A DNA stretch of 64,000 bases. Origin: Moellerella wisconsensis ATCC 35017 (lineage in GTDB: Bacteria > Pseudomonadota > Gammaproteobacteria > Enterobacterales > Enterobacteriaceae). Of this stretch, positions 1 to 6,391 are shown piece after piece. The notes beneath the pieces are model-generated. The model did not search any database. It had not been told where the DNA came from and saw only the letters and a program-made list of their open reading frames with translations. The DNA lies in NCBI RefSeq assembly GCF_001294465.1, contig NZ_LGAA01000026.1, positions 124,001-188,000 of the forward strand, written 5' to 3'. The stretch's first letter is position 1, and every line of letters starts with the position of its first letter. The position numbers were made by a program, and so were the translations under genes.

Positions 1-206
1 ACGTAATCAGAGTCTATTTCAATACGCTCATTTCTATTTAATTTAAGTTCTTGAATTCTATTTTGAATGTTAACATTTATTAACAGTCGGCTTGATTGTG
101 CGTTCGCAGTTTTCTCGCTGTACCCCGCACGAATAGCCGCTTGTGTGGCATTTAAATCGATGAGGTACTCGCGACAAAACATTTCTTGTTTATCGTTGAG
201 TGCCAT
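1..206 (-). CDS. Phage terminase small subunit (partial, cut by window edge)
   Basis: Sixty-eight codons are visible from an ATG at 206-204 and the frame runs off base 1, so only the N-terminal DNA-recognition part is seen. The protein starts MALNDKQEMFCREYLIDLNA and continues with TQAAIRAGYSEKTANAQ, the classic N-terminal helix-turn-helix of Terminase_2 (XtmA-like) small subunits. In this family the protein recognises the packaging site on concatemeric DNA and hands it to the large subunit. A GAGGA ribosome site lies 8 bases before the ATG. It is the first gene of the packaging/late block, transcribed leftward out of the window. Confidence 0.9.
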   Translation of the reverse strand, partial: MALNDKQEMFCREYLIDLNATQAAIRAGYSEKTANAQSSRLLINVNIQNRIQELKLNRNERIEIDSDY

Positions 207-610
207 ATTCATATCCTCATAACAAATTAAAAAGCCGGCTCACTCGAACTGGCTTTGTGACTTGCAATAAAAAAGGCCGCTGAGCGACCTATTCAATATT
301 TGGCAAGTACATTTGAGCTTCTTTCACAACTCGCTCTCTTGCGGTTAGTAGCAATGTTTTCTGCCCCAACGCCCAGTTAGCAATCGTTATTGCGCAAATA
401 CTTATATTTTTAGTTGCAGTGTTGATTATCTCTAAGGCTCATTACCTAAAAATTGGTTCGATGTTTTTTAGATATGTGTTCATGTGGTGCACAGGATGAA
501 AATCGGAGATAAAAACACTTAAAAGTAATACTTATATTTCAACTAAGAATGCTATTAACCGCAAATATATTATAAAAATTAATATATTTTTATTCTTTTT
601 TTCGGATAGG
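207..610. other. Intergenic region between terminase and KTSC gene
   Basis: No supportable gene. It holds a leftward terminator-like hairpin at 268-290 and a very AT-rich stretch (about 540-605) directly before the rightward KTSC gene that could carry its promoter. A leftward open frame at 289-450 has no usable start codon. Confidence 0.5.
266..290 (-). terminator. Rho-independent terminator, leftward
   Basis: On the minus strand AGGTCGC, a 3-base loop TCA and GCGGCCT form a 7-bp stem with one U-G wobble, followed by TTTTTTA. The same stem recurs at 3227-3252, so the two are diverged copies. It would stop leftward transcription before the terminase gene unless Q-modified polymerase reads through. 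Confidence 0.6.
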
Positions 611-931
611 ATGTACAATAATGATATGATATTAAAAAAGTCAAACTATGTTTATATCCCTCTCAGCATATTAATGCTGTCTCTCAGTACCGTTGCAAGT
701 AAAATTAAGGCAATACTAATGTTTAAACATCACGTTAATTCCCCTAATATTTATACCATTGGTTACGATAACGAGACAAAAGTACTTGAAATTAATTTCA
801 TTTCAAATCGTACTATCAAATATATCAATGTACCACTGATTAATTATCAACGATTAACTGTAGCAAAAGATAAAGAACATTATATTGAAAAGTATATAAA
901 TAACAAATACCTAAAAATAAAAGATTGCTAG
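611..931 (+). CDS. Small KTSC-domain protein, probable moron
   Basis: A 106-residue protein. The C-terminal two thirds carry the pattern of the KTSC family: IYTIGYDNETKVLEINF, then IKYINVP, then YQRLTVAKDKEHYIEKYI. The lysine, tyrosine and other conserved positions of such domains are recognisable, although the terminal cysteine motif is diverged. KTSC domains are found in lysyl-tRNA synthetase relatives and phage proteins, and no function is established. Residues 13-37 are hydrophobic and might be a membrane segment; alternatively translation begins at Met37, just before the domain. The gene is on the strand opposite to its late-gene neighbours, very AT-rich, and isolated, which is typical of independently expressed phage cargo. 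Confidence 0.6.
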   Translation: MYNNDMILKKSNYVYIPLSILMLSLSTVASKIKAILMFKHHVNSPNIYTIGYDNETKVLEINFISNRTIKYINVPLINYQRLTVAKDKEHYIEKYINNKYLKIKDC

Positions 932-1352
932 ATAAGATTCTATCTAGAGTCAATTACTTTCTTGTCTAAGCTATCAAATTCATATCATCTACCACCACTA
1001 TTATTAAATAATGTTCGCATCGAATTTAATTGTTCTCGTAGCATTTTGTTGTAGTTCATTACATATATTAACTAGCTATTTCAGTATGCTAATGATGCGT
1101 TACTTGCTGATGTTAATATAAAAAATAAATGAGAGCGATAGAATGGAAAATACTATAATTCGGAAACTCATTGAGTTAACACACAACGAAAATAATAAAA
1201 TCAAGGTTACTGCGATATCAGCCCTTGGTGAGTTATAAAGCTGCCACAGGATAAAAAGCTGCAATCTCAAGGCTTATTCAATTATGCGATGACAAACAGG
1301 AATAGATAGCTGTTTGTGCAGTTTATGCATCAGGTAGGCTTTCTTTGCATTT
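932..1352. other. Intergenic region between KTSC gene and Rz
   Basis: Mostly non-coding, AT-rich sequence. The only candidate coding element is a 31-codon rightward frame at 1143-1238. No convincing terminator or promoter was found. Confidence 0.4.
1143..1238 (+). CDS. Possible 31-residue peptide or gene remnant
   Basis: ATG at 1143 is preceded by a GAGAGCG ribosome-site-like sequence. The product begins MENTIIRKLIELTHNENNK and ends with an ALGEL motif, looking like a single HEAT-type helical repeat. Such a start followed by an early stop suggests either a small real peptide or the truncated 5' end of a longer cargo gene. No function is recognised. Confidence 0.25.
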   Translation: MENTIIRKLIELTHNENNKIKVTAISALGEL

Positions 1353-1829
1353 CTAATATGAATTACACTGTTCTTTAATGTATTCCTGAAGCCCTAATAT
1401 CATTTGCTTGGACTCTGCGATTCGTTGTCTGAGTAACCAATAATTTCCGATAGCGGTGTCAGTAGGTCTGGCGGTTGTTCCATTATCCAAGCTGGCGGTT
1501 GAATTGGCTTCGCTTTTCGGACAACTGGCTCTGATGTACACCCGCTCAGGATTACGCTCAGCAGCAATACGCAACTGGTCAATTTCAGCTTTAGCATTTG
1601 TGAGTTCCGTTGTGTGTTTGGTGTCGAGTTCGTGAATGGAGTTAATGCGATTTTCGTAGTCTGTAGTAATAGCTACTTGCTCATTTAGGGCATTATTCAA
1701 TGACTCCTTCTCTTTTTTTATCTCAATATTTTCATCTGCTAGCTTTTGATTTTCACTCACCTGCCAGTTAAGCAGCCCACCCAAAATAATGACACTAACT
1801 AGTGTAAATGCTGTTATTTTCCAATTCAC
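1353..1829 (-). CDS. Rz: Rz-like inner-membrane spanin
   Basis: A 158-residue protein, GTG start at 1829-1827 with a GGGGGTGAT ribosome site. Residues 5-22 are a single N-terminal membrane anchor, followed by a long heptad-rich periplasmic coiled coil (about 27-90, rich in E/K/N with regular hydrophobic spacing) and a C-terminal region. This is the layout of the i-spanin subunit, which with Rz1 fuses the inner and outer membranes at the last step of lysis. It is the last gene of the lysis cassette, and the whole Rz1 gene lies inside it in another frame, the classic arrangement. Family assignment is by architecture and context. Confidence 0.85.
   Translation of the reverse strand: MNWKITAFTLVSVIILGGLLNWQVSENQKLADENIEIKKEKESLNNALNEQVAITTDYENRINSIHELDTKHTTELTNAKAEIDQLRIAAERNPERVYIRASCPKSEANSTASLDNGTTARPTDTAIGNYWLLRQRIAESKQMILGLQEYIKEQCNSY
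1400..1597 (-). CDS. Rz1: Rz1-like outer-membrane spanin lipoprotein, fully nested inside Rz
   Basis: A 65-residue protein in a different frame from Rz and completely inside it. It has a lipoprotein signal peptide: positive N-terminus (MLKLK), hydrophobic core, and lipobox LSGC at about residues 17-20, so Cys20 would be lipidated. The mature part is proline-rich (KPIQPPAW, EQPPDLLTP), as in known o-spanins. Known role of the family: outer-membrane partner of Rz, spanning the periplasm so the membranes fuse. The combination of nesting, lipobox and proline content makes the call firm. Confidence 0.88.
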   Translation of the reverse strand: MLKLKLTSCVLLLSVILSGCTSEPVVRKAKPIQPPAWIMEQPPDLLTPLSEIIGYSDNESQSPSK

Positions 1830-1830
1830 A

Positions 1831-1980
1831 TCACCCCCGATAATGACTTAGTGCAACTTGGCAACGCTTTTCTATCCCCTGCGGATCATTGCGACAGGTA
1901 TCATCAATCAATAAATATGCGCCCGATCCAATAAACAAAATAAGGTAAGCAACCAAGCAGACTATAGACTTCCAAGGCAT
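1831..1980 (-). CDS. Small single-span membrane protein of the lysis cassette
   Basis: About 49 residues from the ATG at 1980-1978 (an upstream ATG at 2022 would add 14 charged residues, so the start is uncertain). A hydrophobic segment ([20 protein letters not shown]) is followed by a soluble tail with two cysteines. It begins inside the 3' end of the endolysin gene and ends 1 base before the Rz start, so it is translationally packed into the lysis operon. I do not recognise the family; an accessory lysis or antiholin-like role is inference from position. Confidence 0.55.
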   Translation of the reverse strand: MPWKSIVCLVAYLILFIGSGAYLLIDDTCRNDPQGIEKRCQVALSHYRG

Positions 1981-2435
1981 ACGGTCTTTTCTATTTCTCT
2001 GCGTGTTATCAGTCCTTTCCATTGTTTTCCACCTGCGTATATCCAGCGGTTTAACTCGTTACATGCTCCGTCAATATCGCCAGCGTTTAGTTTTTTAAGT
2101 AACGTTGATCGAGAAAATGCACCTACACCAAAGTTGTATGTGAATGAATAAAGAGCAGCTCGAGTCTCATCGCTAATATCAACTTTGATCAGCGGGTCTA
2201 TACCGCTGCGAACTTTGCTGAGGTCTTTTTCAAGCAAGGCTAGGCACTCTTCCTCGGTATATGTTTTCCCGTAAACAATGTCGCTACCAGTGTGCCCATA
2301 ACAAACCGTTGTAACACCCACCACGTCTTTGTATGGCTTGTGTTCTACGCCTTCAAATAGTGAAATCATTGCAACTGACAGACCAATAACCCCACTACCA
2401 ATCGCGACCGCTATCTTCTTAGGTATTTTTGCCAT
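1962..2435 (-). CDS. Phage lysozyme, SAR endolysin of R21 type (GH24)
   Basis: A 157-residue muramidase that cleaves the peptidoglycan glycan strands. The catalytic E-8aa-D-5aa-T pattern is seen as Glu28, Asp37 and Thr43 within [20 protein letters not shown]. Residues 8-27 are a weakly hydrophobic glycine/alanine/serine-rich segment, as in signal-anchor-release endolysins that are exported by Sec and held inactive in the membrane. Cys45 sits near the active site, as in the family. The C-terminus ([15 protein letters not shown]) matches the conserved family ending. It lies directly after the holin gene, overlapping it by 17 bases. Confidence 0.92.
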   Translation of the reverse strand: MAKIPKKIAVAIGSGVIGLSVAMISLFEGVEHKPYKDVVGVTTVCYGHTGSDIVYGKTYTEEECLALLEKDLSKVRSGIDPLIKVDISDETRAALYSFTYNFGVGAFSRSTLLKKLNAGDIDGACNELNRWIYAGGKQWKGLITRREIEKTVCLGSL

Positions 2436-2610
2436 CTTTCACCGCCTTTAGATTGAATTCTTTGCGCTTGTAATAAAAATTCACTGCGAACGTTCCGACT
2501 ATACAAAGGATCCCAATAAAAACAGCCCACTGATCTAATGACATAGCACCGATAGTGGCGGTGAATACACCCCACGCATAAGCAAAGGGGCTTGAGTATT
2601 TTTCTTGCAT
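2419..2610 (-). CDS. Phage-21-like holin (class II)
   Basis: Sixty-three residues from the ATG at 2610-2608, chosen because an AAGGGGG ribosome site precedes it; a longer frame to 2718 lacks one. Two hydrophobic segments (about residues 10-22 and 29-46) are separated by SLDQW, then a basic tail (YYKRKEF). This resembles S21, whose motif is SPSQWA and then a second membrane helix with a charged tail. Such holins form small pinholes that depolarise the membrane and release SAR endolysins, which fits the SAR-type lysozyme next to it. It is the first gene of the lysis operon. Confidence 0.75.
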   Translation of the reverse strand: MQEKYSSPFAYAWGVFTATIGAMSLDQWAVFIGILCIVGTFAVNFYYKRKEFNLKAVKDGKNT

Positions 2611-2818
2611 GTGTATATACACCCCCTTGCGGAGTGTTCCGTGATTAAAGTTAATGAGATGCCGACTCACAGATCTTATGTGAATATGATGTGTTGTGAT
2701 TGATTCTGCGGTCGGCATATTTAGATTAATGAATCCAATTAATATTTAAGTTAAGTTAGAGGTTCAGCCCTATGTGACTTATCGAAGGGATGGCGATTAA
2801 CTTCGGTGTGAGGATTTT

Positions 2819-3040
2819 ATGTCTAAATTTGTTGTTCGTGGTGTTTATGATTTATCTCATGCTTACATAGTAGATCCAATTCCCAATATTAATTATTTGG
2901 TAAATGTAAGTTTAAGCGTCAACGGTATAAGTACAATGATTGGTATTGATGCTGTTTCGAATGACTTAAAAAATAAAACAATAGATGAAATTGGAAAATT
3001 AGCCTATCAGAAATTTTTAGCTAGCACGAAGTGTGACTAA
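2819..3040 (+). CDS. Hypothetical 73-residue protein
   Basis: ATG at 2819 preceded by GTGAGGA. The protein begins MSKFVVRGVYDLSHAYI and is AT-rich in coding, with a mixed alpha/beta look and a C-terminal helix (TIDEIGKLAYQKFLAS). It points against the late operon and converges with the next gene, overlapping its 3' end by 24 bases. I do not recognise a family. Its isolated rightward orientation within leftward late genes suggests a moron. Confidence 0.5.
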   Translation: MSKFVVRGVYDLSHAYIVDPIPNINYLVNVSLSVNGISTMIGIDAVSNDLKNKTIDEIGKLAYQKFLASTKCD

Positions 3041-3208
3041 CAGCCTCAGTTCGTTTATTGCTGTTACGTTGGTTTCTTGTGTGCATTTAACAGCTTGATT
3101 GACGCTATCAAGCTGTTTTTCTAATGCTGCAACTCTTTTTTCTAAACTACGGTCAGCTTTTACCTTAGAAATGCGGGTAATTCGTGCTTTTTTGATATTT
3201 CGACTCAT
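3017..3208 (-). CDS. Small basic coiled-coil protein, hypothetical
   Basis: Sixty-three residues. A basic N-terminus (SRNIKKARITRISKVKADR) is followed by a helical heptad segment (LEKRVAALEKQLDSVNQAV). AAGGT lies about 8 bases before the start. It sits between a leftward terminator and the lysis genes, so it would be expressed late. Small coiled-coil proteins at this place are common in lambdoid phages; no function is known to me. Confidence 0.45.
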   Translation of the reverse strand: MSRNIKKARITRISKVKADRSLEKRVAALEKQLDSVNQAVKCTQETNVTAINELRLLVTLRAS

Positions 3209-3226
3209 AACTACCTACCTTAAATA

Positions 3227-3252
3227 CAAAAAAGGCCGCACTAGGCGACCTC
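3227..3252 (-). terminator. Rho-independent terminator, leftward (second copy)
   Basis: On the minus strand AGGTCGC, loop CTAGT and GCGGCCT form a 7-bp stem with one U-G wobble, followed by TTTTTTG. The stem arms are identical to those at 266-290. Confidence 0.6.
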
Positions 3253-3427
3253 TTGGATGTGAACTATCCGCAAATTCCGGAGAGCTGGAATACTACAATG
3301 CAAACAAGCACTCTGGAATAATATCAATGAGTTAGACTATGCTACCCTCATTGATGAGGGAGACAAAACCCTCGAATTCGGGGGAATTAAAATCCGTCAA
3401 ACTCATCAAGCATGTAAACCTCTATAA

Positions 3428-3457
3428 CGAGAAAAGCCCCTACCGGAGTAGAGGCTC
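3428..3457 (-). terminator. tR'-like terminator of the late leader
   Basis: On the minus strand AGCCTCTAC, loop TCCG and GTAGGGGCT give a 9-bp stem with one wobble, then TTTTC. It begins roughly 45 bases after the predicted start of the late promoter at 3509-3537, the position of the lambda tR' terminator that Q protein overrides. Confidence 0.7.
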
Positions 3458-3508
3458 TATTAATCTGGTTAAGCCAACCTAAGAACAGTTAAGGCAGCTT
3501 ACCTGATA

Positions 3509-3537
3509 AGTATTGCTAATTTGCTATAACGTGTCAA
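3509..3537 (-). promoter_or_regulatory. Late promoter pR' (Q-dependent)
   Basis: On the minus strand a perfect -35 TTGACA (3537-3532), a 17-base spacer and a -10 AATACT (3514-3509). The -35 overlaps the stop codon of Q. Placement just after Q and just before a short-leader terminator is the known arrangement of lambdoid late promoters. Q would load here and carry polymerase into lysis and head genes. Confidence 0.8.
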
Positions 3538-4037
3538 TAGCAAAGTTCACTTATTTTCTTTATTTTCGCTACACGTTTACGATTATTCATAGCATTTCGA
3601 AGAGGTTCATACAATAACCACTGGCAAGCCTTTAACTTTTTGTCTACTTCATTCCTGCAAGTTCCGAAAGATGGCTTTTTAAGTCTGTTGCCTCCTCTTG
3701 TTTGCATTTTGCGGGGTTTTGCGACTGAGTGGTAGTAAGATGCTATCGAAAGCTTGGAAGCCCCACACGCATAGTAACTAAGTAATATCTTGTAAGCCCG
3801 TTCATCTGTGGCGATGATTGAATCTACGACCTGAGAAATCAACATTCCTTCATCGTCACTGCACATCGGTCTGGTTGGGGTATTATCCGGCTCAACCGTC
3901 TTCATGAACTTATAAATCATATTGATCATGCGTATATTTAAACGCCCTGAATGAACCCACGCCCCCCATAACTCAAGCAAATTATCAACATAATCTAATT
4001 GCTCTTTTGTAAGCTCTTTCTCCCCGATGTAGCTCAT
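3534..4037 (-). CDS. Q: Late-gene antiterminator Q
   Basis: A 167-residue protein of the phage_antitermQ group (phage 82/21-like rather than lambda-like). It contains LLELWGAWVHSGR near residue 20, a typical start of this family, and a basic C-terminal half (KPRKMQTRGG, KKLKACQWLLYEPLRNAM) suited to DNA binding. Q proteins bind within pR', join the paused polymerase and let it pass terminators, switching on lysis and morphogenesis. The gene ends inside pR', overlaps the preceding 66-residue gene by 4 bases, and contains a CII-type promoter on its opposite strand. Confidence 0.88.
   Translation of the reverse strand: MSYIGEKELTKEQLDYVDNLLELWGAWVHSGRLNIRMINMIYKFMKTVEPDNTPTRPMCSDDEGMLISQVVDSIIATDERAYKILLSYYACGASKLSIASYYHSVAKPRKMQTRGGNRLKKPSFGTCRNEVDKKLKACQWLLYEPLRNAMNNRKRVAKIKKISELCY
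3709..3741 (+). promoter_or_regulatory. paQ-like CII-dependent antisense promoter inside Q
   Basis: TTGC-GGGGTT-TTGC at 3709-3722 is a perfect TTGC-N6-TTGC CII site, and a -10-like TAAGAT lies at 3736-3741, exactly 27 bases from the first T, the same geometry as lambda pRE and as the other CII promoter in this window. It points against Q. In lambda, paQ makes an antisense RNA that delays Q during lysogenic commitment. Confidence 0.7.
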
Positions 4038-4234
4038 CTTACCTCCGGCAATACAGTGTGATGCCTGTCGCTTTTTGTGCTGAACATAATTGCTAGGAAA
4101 TGGTGTTTTTCAGCCCTGTGATTAGTTTCAATCTTCATTTCACGCCCACTTTTCTGCACCACCGCATAATCAAATTTGAGCTGTTGCTTTAGATATCTAG
4201 CCTCTTCAATTGCTGCGTCTATATCAGTGAACAT
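4034..4234 (-). CDS. Hypothetical 66-residue nin-region protein
   Basis: Starts inside the 3' end of ninG (11-base overlap) and overlaps Q by 4 bases, so it is clearly part of the operon. Begins MFTDIDAAIEEARYLKQQLK and carries a histidine-rich middle (AEKHHFLAI). No family recognised. Confidence 0.6.
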   Translation of the reverse strand: MFTDIDAAIEEARYLKQQLKFDYAVVQKSGREMKIETNHRAEKHHFLAIMFSTKSDRHHTVLPEVR

Positions 4235-4817
4235 CTTTCAGCTCCTTCAATTTCTTCCGGTAGTGATCCCGTATTCGCTCATAGTCCTCGCGCTTCCACT
4301 TTGGTAACTCATGAAATCCCATCAAAATATCGAATCGCTCCTGTCCGATTTTCTCTATCAGATTAGGCGTGTATTTTTCGATATTGCCGGAAAGGTGGTT
4401 ATTGCATGGGGCACATTGCTTATGACAGTTGTCCTCATTAAATCTAAGCTCAGGATTTGCGCCAGTGGTTCGATAGTGTCCAGCGTGATATTGGCCTTCG
4501 TGAAATCGCCCACAGGAGATGCAAGGTTCGTTTAGGTCTCTATATCGGATGTAGGCGTTAAATGCGTTCTGAGCTTGCTGCGTGAAGTATTTGAGGGGTT
4601 TTACTGCTAACTTTCTGATTTTGAGTTTATCGCGGGATTCTTTTTCTTTTTTCTGACGTTCTTTTTTGAGTTTAGCCTGTGCTTTTTCGTAATCCTTTTG
4701 CCTTCGCTTTACCCCTAGTTCAGCTCCATGCTCTGGGCTACACCACTCGATATTGTCATACTTTGGGTGAAAACAACTTCTGCAAATTGCACATCGCCGC
4801 CGTATTGGTTTAGCCAT
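4224..4817 (-). CDS. ninG: NinG recombination protein (Rap)
   Basis: A 197-residue protein. It has an N-terminal zinc-like cluster (CAICRSCFHPKYDNIEWCS), a long lysine/glutamate-rich helix (about residues 45-75), and an HNH-like core: CISCGRFHEGQYHAGHYRT followed by NCHKQCAPCNNHLSGN. This is the NinG family pattern. Lambda NinG/Rap is a structure-specific endonuclease acting on recombination intermediates in RecBCD-dependent exchange. It sits between small nin genes and Q, the same place as in lambda. Length is close to the lambda protein (204). Confidence 0.92.
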   Translation of the reverse strand: MAKPIRRRCAICRSCFHPKYDNIEWCSPEHGAELGVKRRQKDYEKAQAKLKKERQKKEKESRDKLKIRKLAVKPLKYFTQQAQNAFNAYIRYRDLNEPCISCGRFHEGQYHAGHYRTTGANPELRFNEDNCHKQCAPCNNHLSGNIEKYTPNLIEKIGQERFDILMGFHELPKWKREDYERIRDHYRKKLKELKDVH

Positions 4818-4881
4818 ATATAACCCCCATCGCTAAAGTGACAATCGAAAAGAATAGAATCACGTGTCGGGTTCTAATCAT
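4810..4881 (-). CDS. Candidate 23-residue membrane peptide
   Basis: ATG at 4881-4879 overlaps the TGA of the upstream gene as ATGA, and its stop lies 8 bases inside the start of ninG. The peptide is MIRTRHVILFFSIVTLAMGV followed by IYG: a basic N-terminus then one hydrophobic span. The double overlap with real genes supports translation by coupling. No function is known. Confidence 0.45.
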   Translation of the reverse strand: MIRTRHVILFFSIVTLAMGVIYG

Positions 4882-5216
4882 GCTCTAGCTCCAGCCAATA
4901 ACGAGTTAAATCTTTCTATCAAGTAGTCGGGGAATGCTCGGCTAAACGCGCCTTCTCTGCTGTTTAATTTGCTGGACTCCCTCTTTTTTATCTCTGCGTT
5001 GATGGCAATACTCACATCACCGATTATCTTAAATGTAGCAATCTTACCCCTTTGCTTTTGCTTGGTTACTGCACCCCACACAACAAGGTCATTCAGCACC
5101 GACGAGTAATTATTTAAATGCACGCGCCCATTGTCTAGATCTCGAACAATGACAGATGTAATCACATCGCCAACTTTGAAGTTTTTAGCAATTATCTCCG
5201 CTATAACAATATTCAC
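4878..5216 (-). CDS. Hypothetical 112-residue nin-region protein
   Basis: GTG start at 5216-5214, overlapping the stop of the upstream 47-residue gene as GTGA. The N-terminal 75 residues (IAEIIAKNFKVGDVIT, VWGAVTKQKQRGKIATFKI) look like a winged-helix fold: paired helices then a beta hairpin. The C-terminal part is helical. A DNA-binding role is only inference; I do not recognise the family. Confidence 0.6.
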   Translation of the reverse strand: MNIVIAEIIAKNFKVGDVITSVIVRDLDNGRVHLNNYSSVLNDLVVWGAVTKQKQRGKIATFKIIGDVSIAINAEIKKRESSKLNSREGAFSRAFPDYLIERFNSLLAGARA

Positions 5217-5356
5217 TTACTCGCCCTCCGCTTCTTGGCTTCTGGCTTCTCTTTGGGATCTTCGGTGTCAGCTTGCTTTCCCTGCGGCTGTAAGCACTGA
5301 GGAATCACTTCCATCCACTTTTTCATTTGCTCAAGTGCGTTAGTTCGCTTTGCCAT
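5213..5356 (-). CDS. Hypothetical 47-residue basic protein
   Basis: ATG at 5356-5354 shares its A with the upstream gene's TAA stop. Sequence begins MAKRTNALEQMKKWMEVIPQ and ends in a lysine/arginine tail (EAKKRRASK). The tight overlap on both sides supports a real gene in the leftward operon. Function unknown. Confidence 0.5.
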   Translation of the reverse strand: MAKRTNALEQMKKWMEVIPQCLQPQGKQADTEDPKEKPEAKKRRASK

Positions 5357-5526
5357 TATTTCTTATTCCTCCGCTTCTTGGCTGCTCGGTTTATCTTTGA
5401 GTGACCTGTGATGCGCTTGGTGGACATGGGGTAACTGTAACAACTGCGACTATGGTTGATAGCCCATAAGGCGCTCTGTGCTGATAGTGACGCAAGAAAA
5501 CGCGCCATTGTTGATATGATATTCAT
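5356..5526 (-). CDS. Hypothetical 56-residue basic protein
   Basis: ATG at 5526-5524, preceded by AAGGAGC. Begins MNIISTMARFLASLSAQSAL and ends in a strongly basic tail (INRAAKKRRNKK). The tail resembles that of the next gene (KKRRASK), which may be a shared codon run (AAGAAGCGGAGG in both) rather than homology. One-base overlap with the next gene. Function unknown. Confidence 0.45.
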   Translation of the reverse strand: MNIISTMARFLASLSAQSALWAINHSRSCYSYPMSTKRITGHSKINRAAKKRRNKK

Positions 5527-5546
5527 CGCTCTTGCTGCTCCTTGAG

Positions 5547-5993
5547 TTATTCCCTGTGCCCGTAGTAGTTGTATTCATAACGAGTTGTGCGCAGCTTTAC
5601 GCCACTTTCTACCGCCCAAGCTGTCGAGTATTCAATTAAGCTACTCATGCGCTTCTTGCCCATCTGAGACGTGCTCTCACGTATGTTTAATAGCTCACCT
5701 TCGATACCACGAATTAACGGTGACTCTTTCGCCCCTGTCGTAACCATCCAGTGACCAGACACAAAGACATTCTTCCACTGCCATAATTTCAGTGGTTCAT
5801 TGTTGAGTGTCATTTGCTTTGATACATCACCACATAGCGCATGAAACATATCGTTCTGCGGTAGTGTTCGGCTGGATTCTGATATTTTTACTTCTAGGGG
5901 GAATTCTTCGTTGAGGGGTAAGGCGTGTAGTGCTGCTATCAGGTTATCTCGTATTCGTTTATTTCTTAGAAGAAACTTTGTGGCTTTCTCCAA
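5547..5993 (-). CDS. ninB: NinB recombination mediator (Orf)
   Basis: A 148-residue protein of the NinB family. The typical landmarks are present: a basic N-terminus, the SSRTLPQNDMFHALCGDVSK segment corresponding to the RSLDQNRKLWACLGDVS segment of lambda, KLWQWKNVF, and the QSTS-like STSQMGKKRMSSLIE motif. Lambda NinB binds single-stranded DNA and replaces RecFOR in loading recombinase. Its position between small nin genes matches lambda. About the same length as the lambda protein (146). Confidence 0.92.
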   Translation of the reverse strand: MEKATKFLLRNKRIRDNLIAALHALPLNEEFPLEVKISESSRTLPQNDMFHALCGDVSKQMTLNNEPLKLWQWKNVFVSGHWMVTTGAKESPLIRGIEGELLNIRESTSQMGKKRMSSLIEYSTAWAVESGVKLRTTRYEYNYYGHRE

Positions 5994-6006
5994 GTTAACC
6001 TCCTAT

Positions 6007-6225
6007 TCAATTTTTTAGAAACACGTTGTTGAATAAGAAAAAACAAATATAAGCCATGGATATTAACCAGAGAATTATCGCTGCCGCTGATATAACCTTC
6101 ATTATGATAACGAACCAGTTATTATCCCCGTCAAATACCTTCAGCATGATAAATGCCATTGCAAAGCCTAACCCGCAAAATAGGTTCATGCTGATTTTGT
6201 ACATCAATGTTATTGGGTCACTCAC
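6007..6225 (-). CDS. Small two-span membrane protein
   Basis: Seventy-two residues, GTG start at 6225-6223 overlapping the stop of the upstream Lar-like gene by 8 bases. Two hydrophobic stretches (about 10-28 and 38-65) are linked by a short polar loop (KVFDGDNNW). Begins MSDPITLMYKIS. No family recognised; membrane location is supported by composition only. Confidence 0.55.
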   Translation of the reverse strand: MSDPITLMYKISMNLFCGLGFAMAFIMLKVFDGDNNWFVIIMKVISAAAIILWLISMAYICFFLFNNVFLKN

Positions 6226-6391
6226 TGTTAGCTCTCCTGTTCCATGCTGCTATGGCTTCATCCCACGATGGCTGCGCCATGCCTCGATGCGTACAACAAT
6301 GGCAAATTACAAACCACATTGGGAATTTTAGTTTTCTAGCGACACCAACTTTTGTTGATTTACATTCAGGGCATTTCTTAAGTTCGGTCAT
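6218..6391 (-). CDS. Lar-like small zinc-finger protein
   Basis: A 57-residue protein. An N-terminal LKKCPECKSTKVGV and a following CHCC make a four-cysteine zinc site, and it ends WDEAIAAWNRR. This is the signature of Lar-type proteins (LKPCPFCGS ... EAIEAWNRR). Lar of the Rac prophage alleviates type I restriction; many phage relatives are uncharacterised. ATG overlaps the upstream TGA. Whether this one acts on host restriction is inference. Confidence 0.75.
   Translation of the reverse strand: MTELKKCPECKSTKVGVARKLKFPMWFVICHCCTHRGMAQPSWDEAIAAWNRRANSE

Noticed and set aside
289..450. Leftward open frame ending in a helical segment (ARERVVKEAQMYLPNIE)
   Set aside because: The ending looks protein-like, but no ATG, GTG or TTG with a ribosome site precedes the open part. 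It may be a decayed gene; not supportable as a CDS.
2611..2718. N-terminal extension of the holin
   Set aside because: 36 extra residues without ribosome site or holin-like sequence; the ATG at 2610 has a good site.
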